The notes below the pieces were generated by a model, which did no database searches, had not been told where the DNA came from, and saw only the letters and a list, made by a program, of their open reading frames with translations. 64,000 nucleotides of DNA from Dichetophora obliterata (lineage: Eukaryota; Arthropoda; Insecta; Diptera; Sciomyzidae). Shown here piece after piece: positions 45,301 to 55,910 of this stretch. The stretch spans positions 23,526,819 through 23,590,818 of the forward strand of contig OY986439.1 of assembly GCA_963920525.1 (NCBI GenBank), written 5' to 3'. Position numbers and translations under genes: made by a program. Positions within the stretch are counted from its first letter, which is position 1; each line of letters opens with the position of its first letter.

Positions 45301-46673
45301 TATTGGCGGATTTATCTTCATCCAAAGAATCCTCAGATTTCTCGGTGGCGTTGTTGGATTCCTCATCAACATGACCGTGTCTGCCGAACTTTTGCAGTTT
45401 GGAGTGCTTCTTTCTCTCTCCGGCATCGTTTGTCGATTCTGCTCCAGACTCTTCATGCGATGGAATATAGCTTGTCAAACGACGCATCCGTTCCTTGTGT
45501 CCTTTTTTTACCATTGTGGGCGCCTGACTTCGCTCCACCTTGTTCTGCTTTTCCTTGATTGCCCAGAGAGAACTTGAAATGGGCGCTTGAATTGGTACCT
45601 CATCCAGTTCATTACCATCTGACATGCTGTTTTCGGAGTAGCCACGTGGATGGCGTAAGTGCTTGCCTCCTCTTCTTGGCGGTGTGATCTCCATGCCGCT
45701 TTCATCGCCGCTTTGTTCACTTACAGTCCTGCCCGCCTTACCGCTAAGACGTTGCAATGACTGTTCCGATTTTATTCTTTGCGTTATTGGCGAGTCAAAC
45801 GGACTCATGCTATATGATCTAGTCGAACTTTGGCGCGTTTCCTTGAACTTGAAACGATAGTTTTCCGCAATTTCACGATCTCGGCGCTTTTGCTCGCGTT
45901 CTTCGGCCAAGAGATCTTCATTGTAGCGTTGGACATAGTAGTTAACCTCGATGTTGTCGCTACGTACAACGGTCTTTTTAGATAAAAGATTCTTAAACCG
46001 AAAATCGGTGAAATCCTTGTAGCTCTTTTGCAGTTTCTCACCCAAGGACATTTTTACGGCATTGGTGTTTGAGTCAATGGCTTGAGGAGAATTTGGCTTG
46101 GCCGCTGAGCTCCGTTTCACTGGGCTTCTAATTGGAGGACTGTCCGCATAGAGCGCTCCATGCAATGTAGAGGCCGAAGGATAATCATCCTCAATGCAGT
46201 GGGCACTGCGATACGTATTAATGTCGTTGCGCTCAAAACTTTCATCACTTGCTAGTCCCTTATCGCCACGTCTAATTGATCCGCTGGTATGCTGCTGCAT
46301 CAGCGAGGATATGGTTGATATGCGTGTCGGAGTATGATTGATAAACTCGGCTGGCTGTTGTATCGGTCGCAAGGAGAGCGAAGTCGGTCGTGGCGTTTGT
46401 TTTGGTGTAGCTTTGTTAACATCCTCGCGTGAAGTTCGAAAAATTTTACGTGACTTAAGTTTTGGCATTGATTTCGGTAGCTTTATTGGTGGCATTGCGG
46501 GCATTGCAGGCATGTGTGGAAATTTTGCTGTAACACACAGACACAAAGAACATAACACAGAGATTAGCTTCGCTAGTATTGATTTCTGTAATTTCTTTCG
46601 CCAACTGCGTGGGGGTGAACTTACCTCTAATGCTGTCCAAATCGATTTTACTGCATAAACCTCTTAAATCCAT
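42393..46673 (-). CDS. Large, mostly disordered, charged protein with possible C-terminal PDZ ligand (three exons)
   Basis: Function not recognised. Model: exon 1 46673-46625 (MDLRGLCSKIDLDSIR), intron 46624-46528 (97 nt, GTAAGT donor, TTACAG acceptor), exon 2 46527-42526 (4002 nt), intron 42525-42452 (74 nt, AAG|GTAAGG donor, TTGCAG acceptor), exon 3 42451-42393. Both introns are phase 1 and the join gives 1369 residues with no stop. The start is chosen because AACCATGG is a good initiation context and the splice keeps frame; the ATG at 46558 lies inside intron 1. Visible features: M/P-rich N-terminus (PHMPAMPAMPPIKLPKSMPK), conserved-looking segment at about 205-247 (NYYVQRYNEDLLAEEREQ), several basic-Ser blocks (LKRFKSTMSIKR, LRRFKTREVTS, LKYIRRRKNSNS) at about 425-570, six Gly near 575, a polyproline tract at about 987-1008 (SPPPMSPPPPPLPQRQP), an acidic run at about 1116-1140, a Ser/Thr-rich stretch near 1205-1235, and the end RYIVEI. 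No membrane segment, signal peptide or catalytic fold is apparent. It may be a cortical or junctional scaffold; that is inference only. Confidence 0.85.
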
Positions 46674-47244
46674 GGTTAAAGCTTACGAAATCCAGTAAAT
46701 TTTATAAATTTTTACTTGCCGCACTCATAGAATTTCGTTCCACTGTCCCTGAAAGTGGGTCATTTATTCTAAATTACTTTGGCTTATTTTTATTTCATCC
46801 ATTTCTAACTTTCTATCACTCAGTTATTCATATAAATTTTTTATGTTTATTTTGGCACATATATTTATTATTAATTTAAATAAGTTTTTAATGAAAAATT
46901 ATGTGAACGACTTTGTTGTTATTGGCACTTTTCTCGTTTACCAACGCACAATGTATTAGGAAAAAATCATTGCCTGCTGCATTCTCTTTCAACCTAACCC
47001 TTCTTTATTATGTGCTAATTGAATTAACGTGTTTTTCTTTTTCATGCTCTTTTTTTTCCATTGCTCACTGCAAGTTCACCCTACAGCTAGATTTTAAGCT
47101 AATGGCATAATTATAAGGATAAGAATTATTATAAAATTATAAAGCAGAATTTAATTTTACTAAAGGGAAGTTGAGAGAAATGTTTGGATAAGTTTGAGTG
47201 AGAAGCAGTGTCTTGGGTTTTTGCAAAAAATTTTTCTGTTCTAA
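46674..47244. other. Upstream region of the 1369-aa gene
   Basis: Expected to hold the 5' UTR and perhaps promoter of the minus-strand gene, but no TATA box or initiator could be singled out. The plus-strand frame 46913-47110 is domain-free. Confidence 0.35.
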
Positions 47245-47248
47245 TTAA

Positions 47249-47990
47249 GGGGGAAACCCCAAGTAACTCACGAAAAATAGCCGTATTTTCAGGAATTTTT
47301 TTTGTCTCAATAAAAGGTCAAAAAGGTTAAAAGGTCAATAAAAAATCAAAGTAAGTTGTATAATATAAGAATAGATATACAAAATGTATTTTTTTTCATA
47401 CCAGTACAAAATGGCGGCTTGTGCAGCATTTGTTTGAATGCGCCTATTTTTTGAAGGGGGTCTATGTCCGGACACCTAACCTAACGTCCTTAATTTTTGA
47501 TCTGGAATAAAAAACAAAATTTGGTCAGTTTCTATACATCAACAGCTATCGACACACATCGGATTTTTTTCGATATATTGATTTTTCGCGAAATGGTGCG
47601 TGATTGAACAAAACAGTTACAATTTTCACAAAAAAAAGTCACAAAATTGTTGATAAAACAAAAAGTAAGCAGTATAAAAAAACCTACGTGTGTCGATAGA
47701 TTAAGGTATTTTGAATTAACGTCAAAATTTCAAATCGATCGGTGAAGATTTGTTCGAGTTATGTGTCCGGCCGTCTCAACAAAGTGGTCTCGATAAAAAC
47801 GCGTTTAAAGTTGTAAGTACTAAAAATTTATATAATATTTTCATAAACCTCTAATCAATGCTATGAAAAATTTGGCCATTTAAACCCTTTTGCCGCATTC
47901 TTTCTCTTGGTATATTATTTTTAAGACCCTAAAGCATCTTTTTAACTAAAAAATTTTTTATTTTTCAAAATTTTACTTAGGTTTTCCCCC
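47249..47990. mobile_element. 742-bp TIR element with TTAA target
   Basis: The left end GGGGGAAACCCCAAGTAACT and the right end (reverse complement GGGGGAAAACCTAAGTAAAA) are inverted relatives over about 18 bp, flanked by TTAA on both sides (47245-47248 and 47991-47994). TTAA suggests piggyBac-type mobilisation, although the GGGGG start is unlike the CCC start at 1598, so it is a different family. Two GTCCGG words (near 47465 and 47765) lie inside. No coding capacity. Confidence 0.65.
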
Positions 47991-47994
47991 TTAA

Positions 47995-49289
47995 GAAAAA
48001 CTATTTGAAACCTTAACCCTTTTGCTAGCTAAATAACTCTATCAAATTAGGTAAGAAAACTCCATTGTAAGGAGCTCAGAGAATAGTTATTAGAATAAGT
48101 ACAATCAGACGTTTTTCTTGTTCTCCCAGGCAAAAATATTTGTGAAGAATGTTACTGGAAAAGTAAATTATGACAAATGTCCAAATAAGTTTTAGCCATA
48201 AAAATTTTTCAGTTTAGTTTTCTTCCTTCTATGAAACAAAATTATTTAATCCTTAACCCGTTGCTATATAGCAAATTATATAAAATTATATAATTCTATA
48301 CCGGTTAAAAGCTTCTGTTCTAATTAACTCATATTAAACTGGGAGTTCCTTTGGAGATCTCTAAATTTTCTTAATATAAGAATTGGGTCAAAATACTCCA
48401 ACATAGCAAATCAATATTTTCCAATATAAGGAGAATTACCAAAATCGGGGTTGTGTTAGCAATTTTTGCTTGCTTATATCTCAATCCATTCCCAGGGATA
48501 ATTTATTTCTTTAATGCTTCCACTGAATGTCAAAAGTATCCGAAAAACCTTGTATTTTCTTCTAAGTCAAGTAATACTTTATAATTAGTGTTAGTGGAAA
48601 ATTTTCCTATAAAGGTACCTTGCATAGTGACTGGTGGGACAGTTTACTCCAGAATCCCTTATGCTTAGACCTATAACTTTGTGTTTTGATGTAATAAAAT
48701 GATCAAATAGATACTTTACAATAGATTATGAACCGACTTATAAAACTTTAACCGAAAAAATAACTCATATAAATATTTTGCTGATATTTCATTGGTTAAA
48801 GGAGTGTGACTGGTGGGACAGAAAGCCACTATGTTTTTAACGTTGACCCCTGCCGTGTGACTGTTGGGAGTCAAAAATTCCTCCTCTCCGCCTTCTGCAT
48901 TGTCAATCAAGATTTTAGTCCAAATACTATACATAGCCAGATGTCTTTTACTATGCTATGAAATGATTAAATAGACTTCAACAGAAACTAAAAAGTAGCA
49001 CCAAGTTTAGTTTCTACAAGAAAATATAGAAAGTAGAAATTGTGACTGGTGGGACATCGTGGGATTGGTGTGAAAAATCGTACGACTCGTTCACAATAAA
49101 CAACAACTTGTCATAGTAAAAAAAAATACTTAATCTTGTTTTTTCTAAATAATTTTTACAGATCATGTAAATTTAACTAATATACATTGCTTTAAGAATA
49201 AATTGGTTATAATCGTATCAATATAAGAAAATAACTCATTTTCCCATTTCCCATGGAATGCCCCTAAACGATATTTTAACTTATCGTTC
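47995..49289. other. AT-rich DNA with a recurring GACTGGTGGGACA motif
   Basis: No gene recognised. GTGACTGGTGGGACA or close variants occur four times in about 430 bp (48629, 48806, 48857 as GTGACTGTTGGGAG, and 49041), all in the same orientation. Confidence 0.45.
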
Positions 49290-49292
49290 TTA

Positions 49293-49436
49293 TGCTATGT
49301 TCACACTGAGAGCTAAAATGAGCATTTAGAGCATTTACTATATATATTTGTCGCTGTTACTCATACAACGAGTAAGGGACAGTTCGTAAATGCCGATTTC
49401 GTAAATGCGCATTTAGCTCTCAGTGTGAACATAGCA
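49293..49436. mobile_element. 144-bp MITE with TTA target duplication
   Basis: The left end TGCTATGTTCACACTGAGAG and right end are inverted copies for about 25 bp, reading on through CTAAA and GCATTTA. TTA flanks both sides (49290-49292 and 49437-49439). PIF/Harbinger-type target. No coding capacity. Confidence 0.75.
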
Positions 49437-49490
49437 TTAGAGAAAACTTTACCCTTTCTTAAAAGTCATTCACCATCGCAAATTATATTA

Positions 49491-49777
49491 AGGGTATTCA
49501 GAGGTAGTCTTGTTACGGTGTTAGATTGCTAAAATTTTGATGTACGTGTGAACACACGCATTAAATTATTTTTCTACACCTATACTTCTGTCAAAATTAG
49601 ATTGTTAACTAACAACAAAAATATTCAACACCGTACCAACACTCATAACAATAGGGTCGAGGTATTGTTAGAGTGTTGAGTTGTTGAAATATGACAAGAT
49701 GTGCATTTTGTTGTTGTATTGTTGAAATAATCAACACTTCAGCAATCTAACACTAACAAGACTACCTCTGAATACCC
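49491..49777. mobile_element. 287-bp MITE (GGGTATTCAGAGGTAG ends)
   Basis: The inverted ends share GGGTATTCAGAGGTAGTC and continue through TTGTTA and GTGTTAGATTGCT for about 40 bp with one small indel. TTA occurs just outside each end (49488-49490 and 49778-49780), offset by one base from perfect symmetry; a TA duplication is an alternative. The interior has repeated GTTGTTGTATTGTTGAAAT-like words. No coding capacity. Confidence 0.7.
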
Positions 49778-49780
49778 TTA

Positions 49781-50439
49781 TTGTTTCGAGCCATGCTGTT
49801 GAAGTAGTCCGAGTATTGTTAATGATTCCTTGTAACTCCCAGAGGTAATTGCATCTTCTTAAAGTGCCCGTATGTAGCCTACATTTAGTTGATCGAATAT
49901 CGTTTGTCACACATGTTCCACCATCATTTCTCGACCTTAAAAGTAAAAGGACTTAAGTCATTTAAGCCCTTTTTCGAGTTATTCCAATTACATGATACAT
50001 TTTTCATATCTCTACAAAATGCACTTGTCTCCACCCTAAAAATGCATTTCCTGTCCACTTTATGAGCATTTTTCTGCAAATTTTTGTATGGAGCTTCGAA
50101 CAATATAAAATTTTTAAATTGCTTTCCTTGCCATGGGCCTAAATGCATATAAGCCCTTTTAAATTTTAGGTCGAGATTTGTACCAAGATATAATTGTCCC
50201 CCTAAAAACTCCCTAAGACAGTCAATCGACGCATTATTTATTATTTAATCCACTCCCAGGTAGAATTTTTAGCATTAACACTCCCTAACATCGTTGATCG
50301 GAGTATTGCCAATTATTAAATACACTCTTAGAAAGAATTGTAACGCTTCCACAAGCAGTCAAATTTTTTTTTGATATATCCAATATCATCTCCAACCTTC
50401 TACAATTCAAGTTTTATTCATTGTCGGAGTACTTCAGCA
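49781..50439. other. Spacer, no gene recognised
   Basis: AT-rich, single-copy-looking. The minus frame 49924-50148 has no recognisable domain. Confidence 0.35.
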
Positions 50440-51589
50440 GGGAGAAAGTTTCACCTGAAACTCTCGCAGATGGCGATGGATTAATGAAGAACCATAAAGA
50501 CTTTTTGTATCTTGAAAATTGAAGAATTAACTCACTTTTATTGTCAACACAAGTAACGGAAACGAAAAATATTAAACAAACCAATAATTCAGATCGCTGT
50601 TTTGAACTTCCATAAGCCCGGGCAAGGGAAGAATGAAAAATGAACTTTGCGCATTTTTAAAATTTTGGAGCGCTGCAACTACTCAGTCGATTTGCTCTAT
50701 GTTCAAGGCCCCTATCAGATACTGATGGGTTTCGCAGATGGTGATGGGTTAATAATGCATAATAAAGAGTTTTTGTATCTTTAAAATTTGAGGCCTTAAG
50801 AAGTGGCCCACTTTCAGTGTCAATAATGGAGATGAAAGTAATGGAGATGAAAAATATTATGCAAACCGATTATTCAGATTGCAGTTTTATGTTTTTATAA
50901 GTCCGAACAAGGCAAGAATAAGAGACGAACTTTTGCATTTTTGAGATTTCCGTGTATTTTAACTATATAGTGGATTTGGTCGAGGATCAAGGATCCCAGC
51001 ATATGGTGATGAATTAATAAAGTACCATAAAGAGCTGTTGTGTCCTGGAAATACTTTGAGGCCTTCAGTCGATTTCGAACTAGGGATGTCGATCCCGGAC
51101 CCTTTTTTAAATTCCTGGATCCTGGGATTAGTCTCGGGATTCAAGAAATAGAAAATTTAATTGTGTTTTATATAGTTAATATATTAATAATCATGAAAAT
51201 TTGTGGCCTTAAAATGTAACTCACTTTGATTATCAATACAAATAACGGAGATAAAAAATATTAAACAAACCAATAATTCAGATCGTAGTTTTGAATTTTC
51301 ACTAGTTCGGACAGGGGAAGAATGAAATATAATGTTCAAGGCTCCTATCAGGTACTGAGGGGTCGTCCATAAACTACGTTAATGATTTTCTGGTTTTTTT
51401 ACCCCCCCCTCCCCCTGCGTTACTTTTCGTAGTGCTTTTCAAAACCCCTCCCCCCCTAAAGTAACGTGACATATGAAATTAATTTATTCGAATGATTATA
51501 TATTTTGACTAGCTCTGACAATTTTTACTAGTATTAGTGACTAATATGACTTGATACATTAAAGGAACAATTGAAAAAAAATCAATAAT

Positions 51590-51905
51590 TAATATCATCT
51601 GTAAAAGCTATTACATCTGCGATCCAAGATTCGATACTCTCAATCGCTGGGATAGAAGAAGCTGGTAGCTTTGTTCAGGATTCTTCAAAATAGAATTTTT
51701 CATAGGATTCTATGTCGACCCATTCAGGTGAATCCTCATTTCTAACGCAAAGAAATTCACCTGGTCTTTGACAGAGTACCCTTAAAGGCTGCACCCGAGC
51801 TGCACCAAGTTCTGTGTTTTTGTGTAAATGCTTTCTGAAAATTGATTTATTTAAATAGTATTTTTTATTCCGATTTATTGTAAACGATATAATACAAACT
51901 TATGG
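51590..51905 (-). pseudogene. Unidentified coding-like fragment in the TIR element (minus)
   Basis: On the minus strand, with no ATG, the frame reads F-R-K-H-L-H-K-N-T-E-L-G-A-A-R-V-Q-P-L and then CQRPGEFLCVRNEDSPEWVD before a stop near 51688. Codon-like composition contrasts with the AT-rich flanks. I do not recognise the family. It may be a remnant of the element's own gene or a captured host exon. No start or splice sites could be fixed. Confidence 0.35.
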
Positions 51906-51957
51906 CAATTCATAGAAGTTTTAAAAACGAAATACAAGCCACAGGTAGGACACGACC

Positions 51958-52200
51958 TTGAACCGATTTCTTCTTTCTGAGAAGGACAGTACATGTCATA
52001 CGGTATCTCCTTTGATCAAGAACATTCAGGCCTTAACGTCAAAGCCTGTCGCAAAAGCAAAGACCCAAATTTTTCAGACGTGTGCTGAGATGGTGAAGGA
52101 ACACCAAAAGGATCCTGTGTCGAGGGAAAAGGTGGTGGAAGAAATCGTTGAAACAAAAGTCAACCATCAATTTAGACGATGGTTGAACGATCAAACATAA
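51958..52200 (+). CDS. Small unidentified ORF in the TIR element (plus)
   Basis: An 80-codon frame beginning MNRFLLSEKDSTCHTVSPLI and continuing through A-K-T-Q-I-F-Q-T-C-A-E-M-V-K-E-H-Q-K-D and REKVVEEIVETKVNHQFRRW. Hydrophilic, probably helical, no signal peptide or membrane segment. Composition is more gene-like than the surrounding DNA. The product is not recognised; it could be the C-terminal part of an element-encoded protein rather than a complete gene. Confidence 0.3.
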   Translation: MNRFLLSEKDSTCHTVSPLIKNIQALTSKPVAKAKTQIFQTCAEMVKEHQKDPVSREKVVEEIVETKVNHQFRRWLNDQT

Positions 52201-53230
52201 ACATGCAAGGTTAAAAATTTTTGAAATGATTGTGTTATTAATTAGAGGTTTTTCGTCGATTTTTTTAATTTTTGGTAACGTTACAATATCTAAACACCTC
52301 CCTCCCCTACCGTTACTTATCGTAGTGCATTTCAAAACCCCTCCCCCCCTCTAAATTGGTAACGTAGTTTATGGACGACCCCTGATGGGTTTCGCAGATG
52401 GTGATGTGTTAATAAAGCACAGTAAAGAGTTTTTGTATCTTGAAAATTTTAGGCCTTAAGAAGTGATCCAGAAGTGTCAATAACGGTGATGAGAGTAATG
52501 GAGATTAAAAATATTATGCAAACCAATTATTTAGATTGCAGTTTTAGATTTTCATAAGTTCGAACAAGGGAAGATTAAGAAACGAATATTTTGCCGTTTT
52601 GATATTTCCGTGTACTGTAACTATTCTGTCGATTAGGTCGAGGTTCAAGGATCCCAGCAGATGGTGATGGGTTAATAAAGTATCATAAAAAATTGTAGGC
52701 CTACGGTAGTAACCCACTTTTGTTGTCAATAAAATGAACGGAGATAAAAAATATTTAACAAATCAATCAGCAACCAAACAGATCGCAGTTTCAGATTTTC
52801 ACAAATCCGGACAAGGACTAAATAAAAGATGAACCTTTTGTTTATTTGAGATTTCTTTGTGCTTGAACTATTCAGTCGATGTGGTCGAAGTTCAAAGATC
52901 CCAGCAGATGGTGATGGGTTAATAAAGTAACAATGAGTTTTTCTATCTCAAAAAAATTAAGGTCTTAAGAATTGACTCTCTTTTTGAGTCAATAAAAGTA
53001 ACGAAGATAAAAAATATTAAACAAGTAATTCAAACAAGTGAAGTGATTTATTTCTACACTTTCTGGTGCGTGACGCTAGAAATCATGCATAATATATATA
53101 TGTTTTTAATTTTCATAAGTCCGGACAAGGGAAGAATAAGGTACGTATTTTAAAATTGTTTGAAATTTCGGTGAGTCGCAACTATTCAGTCGATTTGGTC
53201 GAGATTTAAGGACCCAGCAGAGGTCTGACT

Positions 53231-54734
53231 GCTCTTTGAGAACAGCCCTAATTTGTTTATTCATTTGTTTCCCTCTGCAGATTTGACATTTTGGTATAAT
53301 TTATATTATAGCAGAACTCTTCTAAAATTATGCTTAAAATTCAACCTTGAAATCACAACTAAAATATGATGTCCGGATTGTTTAAAGAAATTTAAGACTA
53401 AGTTCCGGTTTAAGTAAGAAAGGCTTGCTTAAGTTTGTGATGGCGATCTATGGAGTTAAGAGAATAACGTGACTCTCTTACTTCAGCAACAATATTTTAA
53501 ATTTCTGTATCTGAAATTTTATTTTTTTCTATTTATCAAAACAAGTATTATAAAAAATAGAAGACAGTATCTTAAAGTGCCACGATTTAAACCCAGTTTA
53601 TATGCAAAATATGACTTAATTACCACTTACAAAAAGACTAAAGTTGCCAAATATGACAATAAAACATTTTTGAAACAGCAAATTTCATGTAAATTGCTTA
53701 AAATTTTCTAATAATTGATCTTAGATTCAATACAGTTTTTTTTTTTATTTGGAGTCGGCTTTGATATTTCTTCAGTATCAACTAACAATTTTATAGCGCA
53801 TACTTGTGTTCCATTAGACCAGTAAAACTGCCTCTTGCTTAATATTTTCTCACACTTTCAGCTGAGTAAGTATTTCTTGTTCTCTATTTTATCGTCAAGT
53901 TTGTCTTGTCGTCGCCGTTGTTGTCTCTGTTCGATTTATCTAACCCAACCACTAGCAAGTTTGGATTTTCTTTGTGCACTTGTTTCGCATAAATATGTGA
54001 ATTAGTTTTTCGGTTCATTTGCATAGTCATCATGTTTGCTTTCGACTTGTGTTCGATTCGGATAGCATGCATTTGAAACCTGCTGATGGCCATTGCAGCA
54101 GCAACAGTAGAAGCTTGAGATGTAGTTCAAGCATTTGCTGCATTAGCTAACTGATGTGTCTCAATACACATAAGACGCACTCAAAGAAGCAACTGGCAAC
54201 ACTTGTGGCAACTCGTTTGCAAAACTGGAACATGTGCAAGTGCAGTGTTTGAAATTTTTTTTTCTGGGCATGCGTTCAACTAAGATATTGTCTGCATTAT
54301 GTTCGGTTTGGTTTCTTTCATGACTTGCATCAGAACCATATCGAACCGTTTAAAATTATCTCACGTAATGAATTTGATTTCTTCTTTCTCACTCACAGTG
54401 AGTTGCTTTGACTTAAAAAACACCAAAAATTGTCTTTAGCTTAGTAGAGTCCGACAAAAACCGATAATTCGTGGAATAACAGGGAAGCCAGACTGTTATC
54501 TGAATTTTAAAACCTTGCAATTACCCAACTGTAGCAACACAAGTCTAGTATAATCAAAAGTCTATCACAGAATAATATTTTTACTGTTAAAAAAAAACTG
54601 AAGTGAAAAGTTTGAGATATTTACAAAGAATCTTTTTATACTCTAAATACAAATTTTAAAAGATCCTTAACAGTTTTGTAAGCAATATCGTCCTATGAAA
54701 TTTTATATCGTCTTATAAAATAATATGTCAACAG
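53231..54734. other. Intergenic DNA, no gene recognised
   Basis: The interval 53880-54430 is less AT-rich and looks single-copy, which would suit conserved regulatory DNA between the two divergent host genes, but no specific motif is claimed. The frames 53469-53711 and 53884-54093 have no recognisable domain. Confidence 0.35.
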
Positions 54735-55502
54735 AATTTAGTTATTTCGCTGGTGGCCAAATCTGGAGAATATGGGGGATGAGGAAGCAGTTCAAAGCGT
54801 AACTCGTACAATTTGGCTATGGTTTCGATCGATTTGTGAGCATTGTCTTAATAGTCGCTGTTGATTGTTTTTCCTTTTCTCAAATAGTCGATTAACAAAA
54901 TGCTTGAATCCCAAAAAATAGACGCCAAAACGTTTACGGTCATTCGTTGAGTCTTCGCTTGCTTTTGTGCACTTGCACTGGGCCCTACCCACTCTTTTGC
55001 GGATTCCTTAGATTCTTGCGGTGGATTCATGTTTCATCCATGGTCAATATTTTACGCAAAAAAGTCGGATTTTGTTTAAACATGTCCAAACATTGTTGGG
55101 AAGTGCGAATATGTTCATGTTTTTGATTGATTGTTAACGAACGCGGCACCCATCTTGCAGTCAGCTTATGTTCATGTAAAATTGAAACCACCGACCAACT
55201 TTCACTTACGGTTTGTCCAATACGAAATCGTGGATTTTTCCCAATACATTCTATAATGGTCCCTGTTTTTGGTGACCCTCCGCACGGTTAAAAACCATGG
55301 ACTAAATTTTAAACCTTTTTGGATTACATATAGGACAACACCAAAAAATATTACTTTTTAAATTCAAGGAAAAGTTTAAAGTTTTCTAATCCAAAAAGGA
55401 TTACTTTTTAATTCACGAAAAGTTTAAAATTTACAGAATGCATGTTAGCAAAAAAAAAAAAAAACAAGCAATGTAAACAAACTCAAAATTAAATTTAGTT
55501 TG

Positions 55503-55567
55503 ACCATCTCCTGATTTGAACCCACGTCCTCTCGTCTGCCGGTCCGACATCTTATCCACTCGTGTAT
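55503..55567 (-). tRNA. tRNA-Arg-like pol III fragment (pseudogene or SINE head)
   Basis: The minus strand reads GAGTGGATAAGATGTCGGAC, which resembles the D-arm region of arginine tRNAs (TGGATAAG-N-GTCGGAC), followed 30 nt later by the B-box-like GGTTCAAATC. A full cloverleaf cannot be drawn: the anticodon stem is not convincing. Most likely a tRNA-derived SINE or pseudogene. Confidence 0.4.
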
Positions 55568-55821
55568 AGCAGTTGCTAAAAAAGTTTTCTGCTAAAGTTT
55601 ACTTTGCTGTAGAAGCGAAAATAAATCTTCCGTAAGAAATGCATTGCGTTTTTGGCAGCAAAAATGTAACGACATTTTTTTGTCGTTGGTTAGTACGCTG
55701 TTGAACTGAAAAATTTGTTCAATGTAGCCAAATTTACAACCATGATTGGAGAGTTAAAATGTCAAAATTTCGTGATCTGTTATATGACTAACACAGTCAA
55801 CAAACACGTTATGGTAAGTAT

Positions 55822-55910
55822 ATGTAAGTGTTAACCTACACTAAAATTTCGCGTGGAGAATTAAATGCCTCCGAATTTTCGTTCCTACAGCATACTAAGC
55901 TTAAAGTAGT
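55822..55910 (-). repeat. Second copy of the piggyBac-like left end
   Basis: The minus strand reads TTTAAGCTTAGTATGCTGTA and AGGAACGAAAAT, then CCACGCGAAATTTTAGTGTA, matching 1600-1675 (TTAAGCTTAGTATGCTGTAG ... ACACGCGAAATTTTGGTGTA). The right end is missing. Confidence 0.65.

Larger units (their letters stand above)
51359..52382. mobile_element. 1024-bp TIR element inserted in the satellite (TGA duplication)
   Basis: Both ends begin GGGGTCGTCCATAAACTACG, inverted and identical for 23 bp, with TGA on each side (51356-51358 and 52383-52385). The neighbouring satellite unit at 50718-50732 shows the uninterrupted ACTGATGGGTTTCGC, a paralogous empty site that proves the boundaries. A direct, not inverted, sub-terminal repeat follows: CGTAGTGCTTTTCAAAACCC at 51429 and CGTAGTGCATTTCAAAACCC at 52321, each followed by a C-rich run. 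The 3-bp target points to PIF/Harbinger but no transposase motif is seen. Confidence 0.8.
50440..53230. repeat. Satellite-like tandem array, period ~247-270 bp, interrupted
   Basis: CAGATGGTGATGGGTTAATA or variants occur at 50466, 50735, 51000, 52395, 52658 and 52905, with a last trace at 53218. Each unit then carries TTTTTGTATCTTGAAAATTT, GTCAATAACGGAGATGAAAA, a TTCAGATCGCAGTTTT phrase, TAAGTCCGGACAAGGGAAGA and ACTATTCAGTCGATTTGGTC. A TIR element at 51359-52382 splits one unit, and 51075-51175 looks like a further small insertion (GGGATGTCGATCCCGGACC). Frames such as 50959-51144 and 52544-52729 are repeat translations. Confidence 0.75.

Noticed and set aside
46527..46558. ATG at 46558 as the start of the large minus-strand protein
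   Set aside because: It lies inside a 97-nt intron with a good TTACAG acceptor; the upstream exon MDLRGLCSKIDLDSIR joins in phase and has a better initiation context.
42654..46658. Many open frames of 61-214 codons on the plus strand and in other minus frames across the 1369-aa gene
   Set aside because: Antisense or frame shadows of the long coding exon, which is GC-richer and therefore stop-poor in other frames; none has its own domain or splice support.
53884..54093. 69-codon minus-strand frame in single-copy-looking DNA
   Set aside because: No domain or splice evidence; the interval is better treated as possible regulatory DNA.
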